Assembly (NCBI GenBank): GCA_035582835.1 | Contig: JAYKAV010000944.1 | Span: forward strand, 717,932-781,931 | Source of the DNA: Phoebastria nigripes | Lineage: Eukaryota > Chordata > Aves > Procellariiformes > Diomedeidae | Direction of reading: 5' to 3' | Length of the DNA: 64,000 nt | Shown here: positions 35,369 to 47,032 of the stretch, piece after piece | Numbering within the stretch: the first letter of the stretch is position 1 | Layout: every line of letters starts with the position of its first letter | Program-made: the position numbers and the translations under genes | Notes under the pieces: model-generated | Told to the model about the DNA's origin: nothing | The model's database searches: none | Seen by the model: the letters and a program-made list of their open reading frames with translations, nothing else

Positions 35369-36595
35369 CTTCAGCCAGCATGGGTTCATGGAAGGCAGGT
35401 CCTGCTTGACCAACCTGAACTCCTTCTATGACCAGGTGACCCNCCTNGTGGATGAGGGAAAGGCTGTGGATGTGGTCTACCTGGACTTCAGTAAAGCCTT
35501 CAACACTGTCTCCCGCAGCATTCTCCTAGAGAAGCTGGCGGCTCATGGCCTAGACAGGTGTACTCTGCGCTGGGTAAAAAACTGGCTGGGCGGCCAGGCC
35601 CAGAGAGNTGTGGTGAATGGAGCGAAGTCCACTTGGTGGCCGGTCACGAGCGGTGTCCCCCAGGGCTCCGTTTTGGGGCCGGTCTTGTTCAATATNNNNN
35701 NNNNNNNNNNNNNNNNNNNNNNNNNNNNNNNNNNNNNNNNNNNNNNNNNNNNNNNNNNNNNNNNNNNNNNNNNNNNNNNNNNNNNNNNNNNNNNNNNNNN
35801 NNNNNNNNNNNNNNNNNNNNNNNNNNNNNNNNNNNNNNNNNNNNNNNNNNNNNNNNNNNNNNNNNNNNNNNNNNNNNNNNNNNNNNNNNNNNNNNNNNNN
35901 NNNNNNNNNNNNNNNNNNNNNNNNNNNNNNNNNNNNNNNNNNNNNNNNNNNNNNNNNNNNNNNNNNNNNNNNNNNNNNNNNNNNNNNNNNNNNNNNNNNN
36001 NNNNNNNNNNNNNNNNNNNNNNNNNNNNNNNNNNNNNNNNNNNNNNNNNNNNNNNNNNNNNNNNNNNNNNNNNNNNNNNNNNNNNNNNNNNNNNNNNNNN
36101 NNNNNNNNNNNNNNNNNNNNNNNNNNNNNNNNNNNNNNNNNNNNNNNNNNNNNNNNNNNNNNNNNNNNNNNNNNNNNNNNNNNNNNNNNNNNNNNNNNNN
36201 NNNNNNNNNNNNNNNNNNNNNNNNNNNNNNNNNNNNNNNNNNNNNNNNNNNNNNNNNNNNNNNNNNNNNNNNNNNNNNNNNNNNNNNNNNNNNNNNNNNN
36301 NNNNNNNNNNNNNNNNNNNNNNNNNNNNNNNNNNNNNNNNNNNNNNNNNNNNNNNNNNNNNNNNNNNNNNNNNNNNNNNNNNNTTAGGAAAAATTTCTTT
36401 ACTGAAAGAGTGGTTAAACATTGGAACAGGCTGCCCAGGGAAGTGGTGGAGTCACCATCCCTGGAAGTATTTAAAAGACGTGTAGATGAGGCACTTAGGG
36501 ACATGGTTTATTGGGGCATGGTGGTGTTGGGTTGATGGTTGGACTTGATGATCTTAGAGGTCTTTTCCAACCTTAATGATTCTATTCTATGATTC
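35369..36595 (+). repeat. CR1 LINE with partial reverse-transcriptase domain, split by a gap
   Basis: From 35369 the translation reads QHGFMEGRSCLTNL, then VVYLDFSKAFNTVS (RT motif A region, about 35472-35514), WVKNWLGGQAQR and SGVPQGSVLGPVLFN (RT motif B region, up to 35694). These are diagnostic of CR1 ORF2. The frame then enters 688 N (35696-36383), which swallow the catalytic ADD motif. After the gap come [40 protein letters not shown] and the ATTCTATG ends. Upstream of 35369 the resemblance stops, so the copy is 5'-truncated. The frame before the gap is open apart from three isolated Ns, suggesting a young insertion. Confidence 0.9.
35696..36383. other. assembly gap of 688 N inside a CR1 copy
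   Basis: A continuous N run flanked on both sides by CR1 sequence in the same orientation. It spans the missing part of CR1 ORF2 between RT motif B and the C-terminal end. Confidence 0.95.
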
Positions 36596-38249
36596 CCTGA
36601 AGAGCAAAATCACAATGACCGAGTCTGGGAGCTATAAGTAACCCATGTGAGCTGCCTGAGAATGCAATCCAGGGGACACCCTTCGCAGGGTGGGACATAT
36701 CTCAGTTGGTCAGTTTGGACACAAGGTATTGAAATTTGGGTGCAAGGAGGTCCTAAGCACCTTTGTTCAGGGTCCTGAACTGCCTGCTAATTGTAGGCAC
36801 CTAAGCTGTTCATTGGAGCAATGCACTAACGAAGCTCCCTACACAAGTGCCCTCCAAGTGATAGTCACTCTGAATAGCCCAAAAAGCATGCAAGCATTGT
36901 GTGTGAAGTAAAGTACCTTTGATCACAACCTGACTCACTCTAAGGTACACTATACCTTAGTGCGATTAAGAGATGTCGGTCTGAAGCACCACTAGGATGA
37001 GGAATTTGAACTGAAGTCTTCCCTAACCCCTCTGGCTGCTTTAATCGATGGACAGAGGTGAGGATAAAGTTTTTCTACAAGACTAAAATAGCTCAGAGGA
37101 AGACCGAGGCGGCACCTAAACTTTGGNCATGGGGTCTGCGTTCCCCAAGGGTTTTCTTTTCAGACACCAGATAGCAGGGTGTTGAAACAGGGTCGGTGTA
37201 CTTTCAAAATCAGTCAGAGCACAACCTGGCTGCTGTTTCTGACTCCAGGTCTGCAGAATTCGGTCCCCAAGATGTGTGTGTCTTCCCATGAGACTGTGTC
37301 TCACAGACACGTGCTCTCTCAGATTGCTGTCTGGCCTGTAGGATCATGGCACAGGCGGAGAGCAAGAGATATTGAATTAGCAAAGGGATTTCTTAAAAGC
37401 CCCTGCAAATTAAAGAATCTTGATACCAATAGAAAATGTAGTGTGCTTTCCATATCTGCATGTATCCCTTGTGGTCAGCATACTCATATTGCAGCCTGGA
37501 TAAAATCCCCCTCTGCTCTGTAGTATAACCAGAATAATAACTCAGNTAATTCTGAGCCTTTGCACAAAGCACGATATACCTTTTAAAGAGCATCTTCCCC
37601 CTCTCCAGTGACCAGGTAACCTCATGAGGCTGCCAACCCAGTGCAGGAGATGCTGGCAGAAAAGGTGGGCAAGTCACCACAACTGGTTTCTAATTCAAAG
37701 GTCTGTGAGCAACCAGCTGGTCGCTCCCCAACAGGGCATCAGCCCATGCTGCTGGTTCCCTCTCATTGCTCCTCTGTGGGAAAAAAGATATATTCTGCCT
37801 CAGAACAAAAAATGATAATTCTTGAAGGACGAAATTGCAAAATCTGTACTTGGAAAGAATAGATTTGTTAGGATTTAGAGACTTTTTGGAAGAAGATTCA
37901 GCCTGAGAGGTCAGGTCTGCTTCCTCAACTTTAGCAGGGATGGGGAAACTAATGATCCTGGGAGCCAAAGCTGAGCCAGACTCTTCAGAGCTTCAGAAAC
38001 TCTGTGAGACATCGGCCAATGGTGGTGGGGACCTCACACCTTCCACTTTCCTCCTCCTGAGGAGCTCAGAGCTGACGGCTGCATCCGTACTGCCGGGATG
38101 CAAACACTGGAAGTCGACTGGCCATGCTGTTGAACTGGCAGAGGAAGGGCACATGCCAGAATGGAGCAGGGAAAAAAATATCTTTCAAAAGAAGTTTTAA
38201 GAAGATGGACTCAATTACTGTAATCAGAATTCAAGCAAAATTGATTTTT
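36596..38249. other. intergenic, no feature recognised
   Basis: No gene, RNA or confident repeat on either strand. Confidence 0.3.
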
Positions 38250-38310
38250 GTTTTGGGGTAGGGCATGGCCTAGAAGGCCCTTCCATCCCATATTTTTATT
38301 ATTTCGTGCT
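38250..38310 (+). repeat. possible old CR1 3' terminus
   Basis: GGGCATGGCCTAGAAGGCCC, then TTCCATCCCATATTTTTATT resembles a worn CR1 3' end (CTAGAAGGTCCCTTCCAACCCTAATTTCTATG). The terminal 8-base repeats are not recognisable. Confidence 0.35.
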
Positions 38311-39120
38311 CATGTGAGAACAGAGCTGTTAAGACCCAGCGACATTGGGTCTGGCTTTGAATTACAGCATTAAAGAGAAATATGATATACTTATATTTAT
38401 CATATAGTCAGCAGAGGGCGTCAAATGCACGCCTGTCTCAACCCCAGTACAGAGTTGGAACAGCAAATCTGCTAGCGGCAAACTATTCCTCCGAGCGCGG
38501 CTGATGCTTCCCCGTCAATTGTGCGGTTGCCCCAGGTTTCCTTCCCCGCTTGCTGTGTGCGGTGCCATACGGTAGATGCAGACCTAATTGTTCGCCCTGT
38601 GGCCCCTGCAGACAGGATACAAGTCCAGTGCCAGGTGTTGAATTATTTTCCTGTGTGGTGGTATAGTGCATGGGAATTGTTGATAACACTAACAATACAG
38701 CAAAGGAAAAGTGGGAGAGGAGGAGGACAATTAAGCAGCCTTTGAAAGCCCTGGGGACATGTAAAATACCCTCCGTCTATTCATGTGTCACCAAGTCCAA
38801 GTTCTTAAGTATAGAAAAGCGGGTGTCGTTACTAGATGAAGCTCTCTTACAGCCTGAAACCTTTCAGCGAGACCTGGTCTGTATTGTGGTACCGTTCACC
38901 CCACTGGCTTAGTGGAGTTAAATTTGATTTATCCCAGGAGGATGTCAAGATGGATCATCTTCCCAGGGAATAGTTACATGTCCCTGCTATGTTTTGGTAA
39001 TGCTGGGGGCTGAGTTAGGGTTGGGGTCTCAGCCGGCTGGCCCAAAGGGCTGTCAGTGAAAGGCAGGGGGGTAAGGTGACTGCAACAAAGAGGTGGGGAG
39101 CTTGGGGTAGGAGAAGTTTT
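38311..39120. other. intergenic, no feature recognised
   Basis: No gene, RNA or confident repeat on either strand. Confidence 0.3.
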
Positions 39121-39235
39121 GTGGGAGAAGCAGACCTAGGATGTAGGAGATCTGGGGTCAGACTGGCTCCAGACTCGCTTTATGATATTGAGAAAGTCAC
39201 TAGTCCTTCTTCACTCCTGAATGACTTTAGAAATA
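39121..39235 (+). repeat. MIR-like SINE fragment
   Basis: CCTAGGATGTAGGAGATCTG, GGGTCAGACTGGCTCCAGAC, then GATATTGAGAAAGTCACTAG follows the MIR order 'GGGAGACCTGGGTTCAAATCC..CTTGGGCAAGTCACTTAG'. It is diverged; the head and core are recognisable and the tail is not. Confidence 0.5.
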
Positions 39236-42200
39236 GTCAGTTTTTTAGGGTTGAAGCCATGGTAGGTTGAAACAGTGGGGTTTTAGGGTTGAAACAGTGA
39301 TATAGCACCCTATAGTGCCATATAGCACCCAACCATGCACGCAAGGAACTTGCACCACCCTAGACTTTGTTACACGGCAGCATCCTGCAGGTCTTTCAAC
39401 AGAGTATTAAGGGTTGATTTATAGAAGAATAAGGACCTTTCTCCTGGGCTCCTGAGCTCTCCAGGGCTCAGGGTGAGCCTTTAGCCATGTTTCCAGACCT
39501 GCACACAGCTCTTGCAGAGCTGGCTGTGCCACCAACCCTCGTCACAGCACCGAGCTCCTGCACTGTCCAAGAGGCCACTGTGTCTCAGCAAGCTGAGGCC
39601 CCTCGAGCTCGCTGCCACGATGACANGTCCCTGTTGTCCAGCACACAAATCCCAGCGCAAATCACCGGCACTTCTGATTAGGAACTGTTTTGTCAGCATT
39701 TGGCACCGGCCCAGCAAAAGTGACACCAATTATTTGTGTCAGCTCCCCTCTGAAAGCGGGAGATATATGAAATCTCACCCCGAGACAATCCGTCACAGCT
39801 TGCAATGGGATTTGGGACCTGTCACCCTGATGGGGTATTGTCTGAGTGTGGCTTCTTCCAGGACAGAGAGGTTATGGAGAGCATTATATCATCCCCAGCA
39901 AGGCATCGCGGATTGAAACTGAAAAATGAGCCTCAGAGTCTTTCGACTTGGGTAAATGGTCCAACGAGAGCAACTGAAGTGAATTCAGGAAGCTCCTGGT
40001 TTATATTTATCTGAGGAGTTTTAATAACTGATACATGATTAAATGGCAAATGTTTGTTTTAAAGCAAGCTGGGACCAGGCCTTATTTGTCTGTTTGTTTT
40101 AACATCAATTTAGGTTGATGTTACATGGTGCACTCTTGCTTTGCTCAAAGACCATTGGATTTTCCAAATAGTCCTTTCTTTTTTTTTTTTTTTTTTTGTC
40201 TGGCTGGAAGCAGCTGGGGTTTTGTGCTGATCTGAGGCTTTGCTTGCAGATAGGATGGGAAAGGATGGGCTCTCAACTTGGAAGACAGGAATTGGGTTAT
40301 GCCTGGGATGGTTTTGGGAAAGTCACATTGCATCCACGATTCCTTAGGGCCTCCTTGCAGTCTAATGAAAAGAATTTTAAACTTCTTGAGTTATTGTTTA
40401 AAGATCCTTATAGCATCTAAGAGTTAAACACAAAGTTACAGCAATGGCTTAGCAAGACCATGAGCTCTAGCTTGGTTGCAGCTGGGTTTACTGGGGAGTG
40501 TCTGTACGCTGCTCAATTCCTATATGCTTTTCCTAAAAATTGCTAAACGTTGCAGAGACATGGTAAGGGCTAGAAGGACCTCTGGTCAGACCCTGTAATA
40601 AATGGTCCCTCATACAGTTGTCATTACTATTTGGTAAAACATGTCCATTCCTGTTTTGCAGTGGTTGTTGCTTTCTATTTTTCCCCAAGATGAAGTTTGC
40701 TGTGTGCATCATTAATACATAATATCGTGTGCTGATCTTTCCCTTTATGTGTCACTGTCTCCCTGTGGCTCTGCTCTTCCCACAGCTCATGTCAGCTCTG
40801 TCCTGGGCCTTATTCCTCACATTTTGGTGTCTGCAGCCCCACTTTTCTGCTAAAGGATCACCTTGGATGAGTGCAGGACACCTGCTATGGGCCATCCCTT
40901 TTCCTCTTTCTTCATAGCCTCATGCTGGGATAGTCTAGGGTAAGGATTTGCAGATCTCATCCAAAGGTGCAGGAATGATTAGCACAACCCATGTCCTGAG
41001 AAGTAAATCTAGACACTCAGATGAGAAAACAATGGTCTTCTACCTCTGTTAGAAGCTTGCCATCATCACCATGAAGCAATCCCCAGGTAACTCACCTCCT
41101 AACCTCACCAGCCCCCATCTCCCAGCCCACCCAAACCCAAAGCAGCTAGAATTAAGGAGCCCAGGTGTTGCTAGGTGGAAACATGCCCCTTGCAATTGCA
41201 CTAGGTATTGAAGGAACACCCACATCCGCACTCACACATTAAAACTATTGACAAACAAAAGCACACAGCAAAGCATTGAAGAGGGAAAGAATCAGACCAG
41301 GAGGTGTGCGTACAGAGCAGGTTAAAAGTGNGTTTTCCCACTATTCAGAATATTTATTCTGATTGTTTTATTATTGTCCTTTGCTAAACCGCCAGGAATA
41401 GATGCTCTGCTCATGGAGGAGAACAGCAACATAATAATACAACCTCTGAGGTCTCCATTTCCTCAGCAGCATGGCTACATTTGACCTGCAAATTTTGAGC
41501 CTTCTGCCCAAAGGCCAAGTTCAGCCTGGTGCGGAGGTTATGGGATTTCTCAGTGTGTGCAGAGAACCACGGGGTGCTTCCTGTGTCCCAGCGTGCAAGG
41601 GAGCCAGAAAATCTGTGTTTCTCAATCAGACAGCTTCAAAAATCATGCCAGATCCCAGTGCCAGTCAGAGCTGGAGTGATCCAGACGCACTCCACCCCAA
41701 AGCTTTGGGAGAAGTACTTCACACTCACCTTCTCTGCGTTGACCTTCATCAAGAGCAGCTCTCCCTTGGGTGTGCCAGTGCTGAGTTGTCCTTCTCTGAC
41801 AATTCACTCACCCTATTTCTTGCCACCCATCAGTTTTCCTCTCTTTCCTTGTCTTTTTGGGCTGACTCACTCCCAGGTTATGCCATGGCCAGTACAATCC
41901 CTTTGGCTTTCTTGAGAGAATATGCGTGTGGTCTCTCGTGTGAGTGCAGAGTTTTTCTATCAGAGGACAGGAGTCCAGGGGTCGAGAGATTTAAGCATCT
42001 CAAAGGCCACTGTTTCCCACCTCGGGACTGACTCTTGGCCACAGCCAAGCACAGATCCCAGCAGGAGAAGAGAAGAGGGATTCCCAAGGGAAGACACTAA
42101 GAAATGTTGAGGACGCCAATAACGGTGGGGCATCTGCAGTTCTGCCCTTTCGTGGCCAACAAGGATGTTGGCTGAGTCTGATACATAGCTCCTTCTGCTT

Positions 42201-43967
42201 TTCCCCAGCCCCAAATGAGGAGTCCGTGTCCAAATCACATGCAATTTCNCCCAAATGCAGAAGACCCACCTACCACAGAGATCCCCACTCAGCAACCAGC
42301 TAAACATTGCTTTACCAGCTAACTTCACGGAAGGATGTTAAAGTCAGGGCTCTAGCAGGATTTCTAATCCAGTTGGGTTTCCCCGGATTATTCATTATTT
42401 TCAAGGGAAAAGAAATCCTTTGACCTGTGAAAATGCTGCAGTGACTATCAGCAGAACTCTTCATTCATGGTAGAAAGGCATANAGGATATTTTAGGTAAG
42501 GGGAGAGTGTTTTTTCTTCTTTGCCTTTTGCTTTATAAAGTANACCACATATTCTTTCTCTATTTTGGGAGTGCAGAATTAAATCCTAATTAAAGGCTGT
42601 AAAAACACAGTGAATCTGAGAGGTCAGGAACAGATACATATTATTGCCCCTTTCATAGATCATATGAGCACTGTGGTGACATAATAAATAATCCACCCAA
42701 AGTTTTTAAAGGTAAAAACCAGCAAATCATTAATAATGTCTCTGGCACCATATATCAAACTGAAGCCTTCCTCTTACAGCTGATCCCCAGCTATTCCCAG
42801 CTGCCTTTTTTGCATTGCTGTGTACATTTCTACCTCCCTTTGCATTGCTTTTTCTTCCTGTCTTCCCTGCTACCGTATTTCTGTGCTTTGCCCATCTGCA
42901 TTTGTTTCTGCAGTTCACTGAATGCAGGTATGAATAACCCAAGAAAACACACATGACACTGTTTAAACCCATTTGCTCAGGAGGTTTAAAACTTGCCCAG
43001 ACAAGAAAAGACTGGCAGAAACTGTTTTTCAGGGTAGGGAGCGGAACTGGATGATCATACGGTAGTCTCATTTATTTCTGGCACACATGATTTTTTTACG
43101 CTGCTGTCTGTAATGGTGGAGCATTTCATTCTGTGCAAGTTTTGTTGTCTTGTCACCCTCTCTTTTTTGCTTTTTGTTTAATCCACTTAACCTGTTTCAC
43201 AGACTCTGTCTGTCTCCCAGTGAGTCCATTTCTGAAGGGTTGGGATACAATCTGTCATTAATCTTTACTTGTTCATGCTTAGTGTAACTGAGTTCTTCCA
43301 AGTTGCTGGGCTTCTTGGGATTATCATAATTAGTATATCTGCATATTGCTATTATTAAGTATCATGAATTTGATAACAGGGATTCCTCCAGTGATGCCTC
43401 ATTCCAGTTGCCTGATTGCTCTTCTGTCCCCTGTTTTGGGGTTTTATCTTACCTCTTTTTAGGCATTGAGGGAAGACTGGTCACATAGGTCTCACAGAGG
43501 AGGAAGGGACCGCAAACACAGAGGCAGGGTGGTCTTTTGCTGGATTCCCCCATCTGGAAGACGCACCACTAGGTGCCAGATCAAAATGAATTGCCTTTTT
43601 CCTGGAGAAGGCAAGAACAGCAGGGAACTCATCCCAGTGGCCAAACTTCATTTTCTATGCTTGGATATTTATTTTTTTTATAGATCTGGGAGTTACCGCA
43701 GCTGTTACATCGTTCCTGGTACAATACAATTCTCTGCCAGTGCTCTGGGATGCACTAGCACAGTAAAGGTAAAATTTCTCACTGTGTGGGTACTTGACTT
43801 CTCTCCCTAATGCTTAGGGCAGGATTCACCTCACTTCGCTTTACAGATACCTTCAGCTTGTGGGCACCTGAAGTTAGGACACCTGCAGGTGTCCCCACAC
43901 GCACTGTCTGTCTAAACGCCTGTTACAGACAGCGAGGAGTGGTGGCTCAATCAGTTGCTCATGCATA
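39236..43967. other. intergenic; poly-T tract only
   Basis: No gene supported. A poly-T tract lies at 40179-40197. A weak CR1-like stretch (GGCTAGAAGGACCTCTGGTC) lies near 40570. A 186-codon open frame at 41471-42031 on + has no family motif. Confidence 0.3.
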
Positions 43968-44261
43968 GGCGTCTAGTGCCACTTGAGATGCTCTTCGGTA
44001 TCTGACCTACCCACATGCAGCTGGTAAATGTGATCCAGTCAATGGAGTTTAGACAAATATTCAGGAGACGAATTGTCAATGTTTGCTTTAGGTTAAGCTC
44101 AGCAGCTCTCCAGGCTCTGCTGTCTGCACTGACTAAATCTCCTTTGAGTGTCATCTCATTCCCACAGAGGCACCTGCATTTAGATACCCACGATCTGGAA
44201 CTGAGCCCCATTCACTTGCTCACATCCCCACAAGCAGCATGAAGTGCCATCTGAAATGTCC
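43968..44261. repeat. foldback-family arms, copy 3 (partial)
   Basis: 43968-43993 contains TCTAGTGCCACTTGAGATG. A second, direct arm at 44241-44261 reads GAAGTGCCATCTGAAATGTCC. A clear inverted partner was not found, so this copy is either rearranged or two partial copies. Confidence 0.45.
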
Positions 44262-46928
44262 CAATTAATCCTCTCTGGCTCCCACCTCCTGCTCCAGAGG
44301 AGAAGGTCTTGCAGAGGTCCTGAATCCTGTCTGTCAATCCTGTGTGGATATCTCAGAGACCAAGAGGTGATTCATGGCACTGAAATCAAACCCTTTCTGT
44401 ATCATGAGAAAGTCTGCTCTGCACCATGTCCATAATGAGACACCAAGTTAAGTCAAACTCATTCATCTCTGATACATGTCACTGCAGCTTTGAGGCTGAG
44501 CAGGAGCCCAGGCTGGAAGTAAAATGGGAAGGTTGCTTGGGTGCAAGGCAATGATGAAATGTTGCTGCAGCTCTCAAAGGAGCTAAACTGCAGGGATTTG
44601 CACAGTACTGAGGTGACACACATCCTTCCAGCTGGTAAGGAAGAGGATTGTTTTGCTCTTTCCTTACTGTGTGCATGTGCGGATGGGCGATTCCAGCAGG
44701 GTGACAGTGTGGATCAAGGCATGGTCAAGTTTTAGTTCAGCACCAACCTTGCATGTAGCATTCCCCAAACTGGGAGGCAATTCCTTAGCCTNCACATGAG
44801 ACTTCAGTTGCCTTTGTAGTGGCCCTTATGTCTACCTCTTCAGTGTTTCATTGCCACAGGAAAGTCCGATCCACTAAATACCGTGGGACTCTTGAGAACT
44901 TGCTGTAGTAATTTCTGTGGCCATCTGAGAAGGTCATGAAAAATTTGGATGAGGTACCACCTGTGTTCAGAAAAAAATGTAGTGTCCCAAGTCCTACGAA
45001 CTTCTGTGGGACTTAGGCTCCTACATGAGTTTCTGAATGTAGCTGTAGAGCTACCTGGCCAGGGAAAGGCTTGTTATTTCAGATACCACCTTTATTTTCA
45101 GTGGAAGGTCACCACTGATGCTCAGCACGATACTTGTCTCCAAGCACATCATAAGCTTACAAATAACAGTTTCCATTGGGCTAACACCTAGCATATTCTA
45201 CTTGATATCTATTCACAGTAACCAGAAAAAGGTGCAGGAAGCAAAGCTAGCACTTCCACCACAAAAATCTGAGTCCTGCCTAGTTCTGCTAAGCAAGTTG
45301 CTTCTGCATCAGGGATGAAGAGAATTAGTGGGGCCGACTCTTCAAAAAAGCGGTGTTCTGGATTCCCTGAGCTTAGCAAGGGCTCTGTGCTATCCATCTC
45401 TCTCAGGGTTTCATAGTGCTGCAAACCTTTAGAGTAGTTAATTTCCAAAAGCAAGAGCTATGTGCTAGGAAGACTTTGTAATGGAGATTTTGAAAATCAT
45501 ATAGGGATGTATATGGGAGCGCCAAGAACAGTAGCACAGAAATGTTTCCCTGTTTCTGGATGTCTCATCTTACTATTGGGGAGAAACTTGCTTCCGTGTT
45601 TGAATGCCCATCCGACTTGCTGTCCCCATGTATAATTGCTGTATCTACCCATGCTCACAACTAGCTTGGAAACCATCAGCAGGCACATCTCCTTCTTTGG
45701 GTGGTAACTGCCTCAACATCCCATTTTCAGTTGTGATGAGTAGCCTGCTTTTGTACCACAGGTTGCAGAAGACAAATTACCATGTCTTCATTGAGTTGGG
45801 AAATCCTGGCAAAAAGTCCTGCTACATGTAAACGTGCCACCGGTGCCAGCACGATACTGGCTATAGTTCAGATGGAAATGGTATCTTTCTTTCTGCTAGC
45901 ACTGAAACAACCCCAGATCAAACTAATTTCTGTAATACTCTTGTCTCCTAATGTCTCTCAGCAAAAATTTTTGTGTTTCTTTAATGTTTTCTCGGGAGGA
46001 GAACTTACCACCTGGGGTGCTATTGTCAGGATGTTGCTTGTTTCATAGCCAGGCTAATTGGAATTTTTTCTGTGTCCAGAAAAAGAATTTAAAGATATCA
46101 AAAAGCTTAAAGTAGAGATCACATCAATTTTCTGTTCCACCTGCTCCTAATAACATTTAACAAGCTCATGTCTTGGGCAGTGAATTATAATGTCCAAATG
46201 ATAGNGTCCTCTCTGGAAACTCTTTTACAACCTCACCAATTTCCTTAGGACAATTTTCATTCCAGTATTCAAACTACATTGCAGGTGCAGCCTCAGCCCA
46301 TCCAATTCTGAACTCACGGTGGTGTAAGTCAAAGGAGACAGTAGCAGTCAGCAGGCTTAAAGAGGGACAAAGATTTGCGTGCCTTAATCAATATTTCTCA
46401 TATTGACTCATCAGTAAGAAGTCTAGAAAGCTTTTGGCCTCACACTGGACAGAAGCAACATAAATGGCTGAAAACCATTGCTTACATCAAAATTTAAATC
46501 TGTGTAGTTAATACCTAAGTGTCATTCTTTTTTTTTTTATTTTTAAGTATTTACTTGTTTTGGTATGCTGTCATTTATGAGTCCACCTTCTGTGGACTTT
46601 CTTTCTGTGCNTTTCATTTCTGATCCTCCAAACACTCAGTTTGCAGCCACCTATCCCTGGATGCACCAGACACTCTTTATTCCCATCAGTCTAGTCCTCA
46701 CAGCGTATAGATTTCTCTGTTTCTGGACATGTTTGGAGCTGCCTAAGTCTCGACAGTGATGATCAGTGAGGAGCTTACTCACATCTAAACCCCGTTGGGA
46801 TTCACCAGCTGAGCATGTCCTTACCTGCTTAGCTTTGGGGATTGATCCGGTGGGTGTATTCAGAAGATGCCAACCTGTTCCTTGCACAAATTGCAGCAGC
46901 AGGCGGAAGTAACCTCTTGCCTGTTTAG
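44262..46928. other. intergenic, no feature recognised
   Basis: No gene, RNA or confident repeat on either strand. Confidence 0.3.
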
Positions 46929-47032
46929 CGGTTAGTCCCTCTCTCCTAACTTTCAGGAGGCCCTTGTTCGAATAACTCCATACGGAGCTTGAACCTACAT
47001 TTCCCATGTTATAGGAAAGGGCACTAACCCAT
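46929..47032. repeat. imperfect palindrome with tRNA-like arms
   Basis: The left arm reads GGTTAGTCCCTCTCTCCTAA and continues to CTTGTTCGAATAAC. The right arm (46987-47030), read on the opposite strand, gives GGGTTAGTGCCCTTTCCTAT and ends AGGTTCAAGC. Both arms therefore carry a GGTTAG-type start and a GTTCRA B-box-like end, facing each other across about 14 bases. This looks like two oppositely oriented tRNA-derived SINE heads or a foldback element. Confidence 0.45.

Noticed and set aside
35543..36421. Several 250-400 codon open frames on both strands
   Set aside because: They exist only because the 688-N gap contains no stop codons. The only real coding content is the CR1 RT fragment in its own frame.
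41471..42031. 186-codon + strand open frame
   Set aside because: No recognisable motif, overlapped by another open frame of similar size, no splice or promoter context.
21382..43993. Roughly 11 kb spacing between the first three foldback copies
   Set aside because: Distances are about 11.0 and 11.6 kb. The intervening sequences do not resemble each other, so a large tandem duplication is not supported and the spacing is likely chance.
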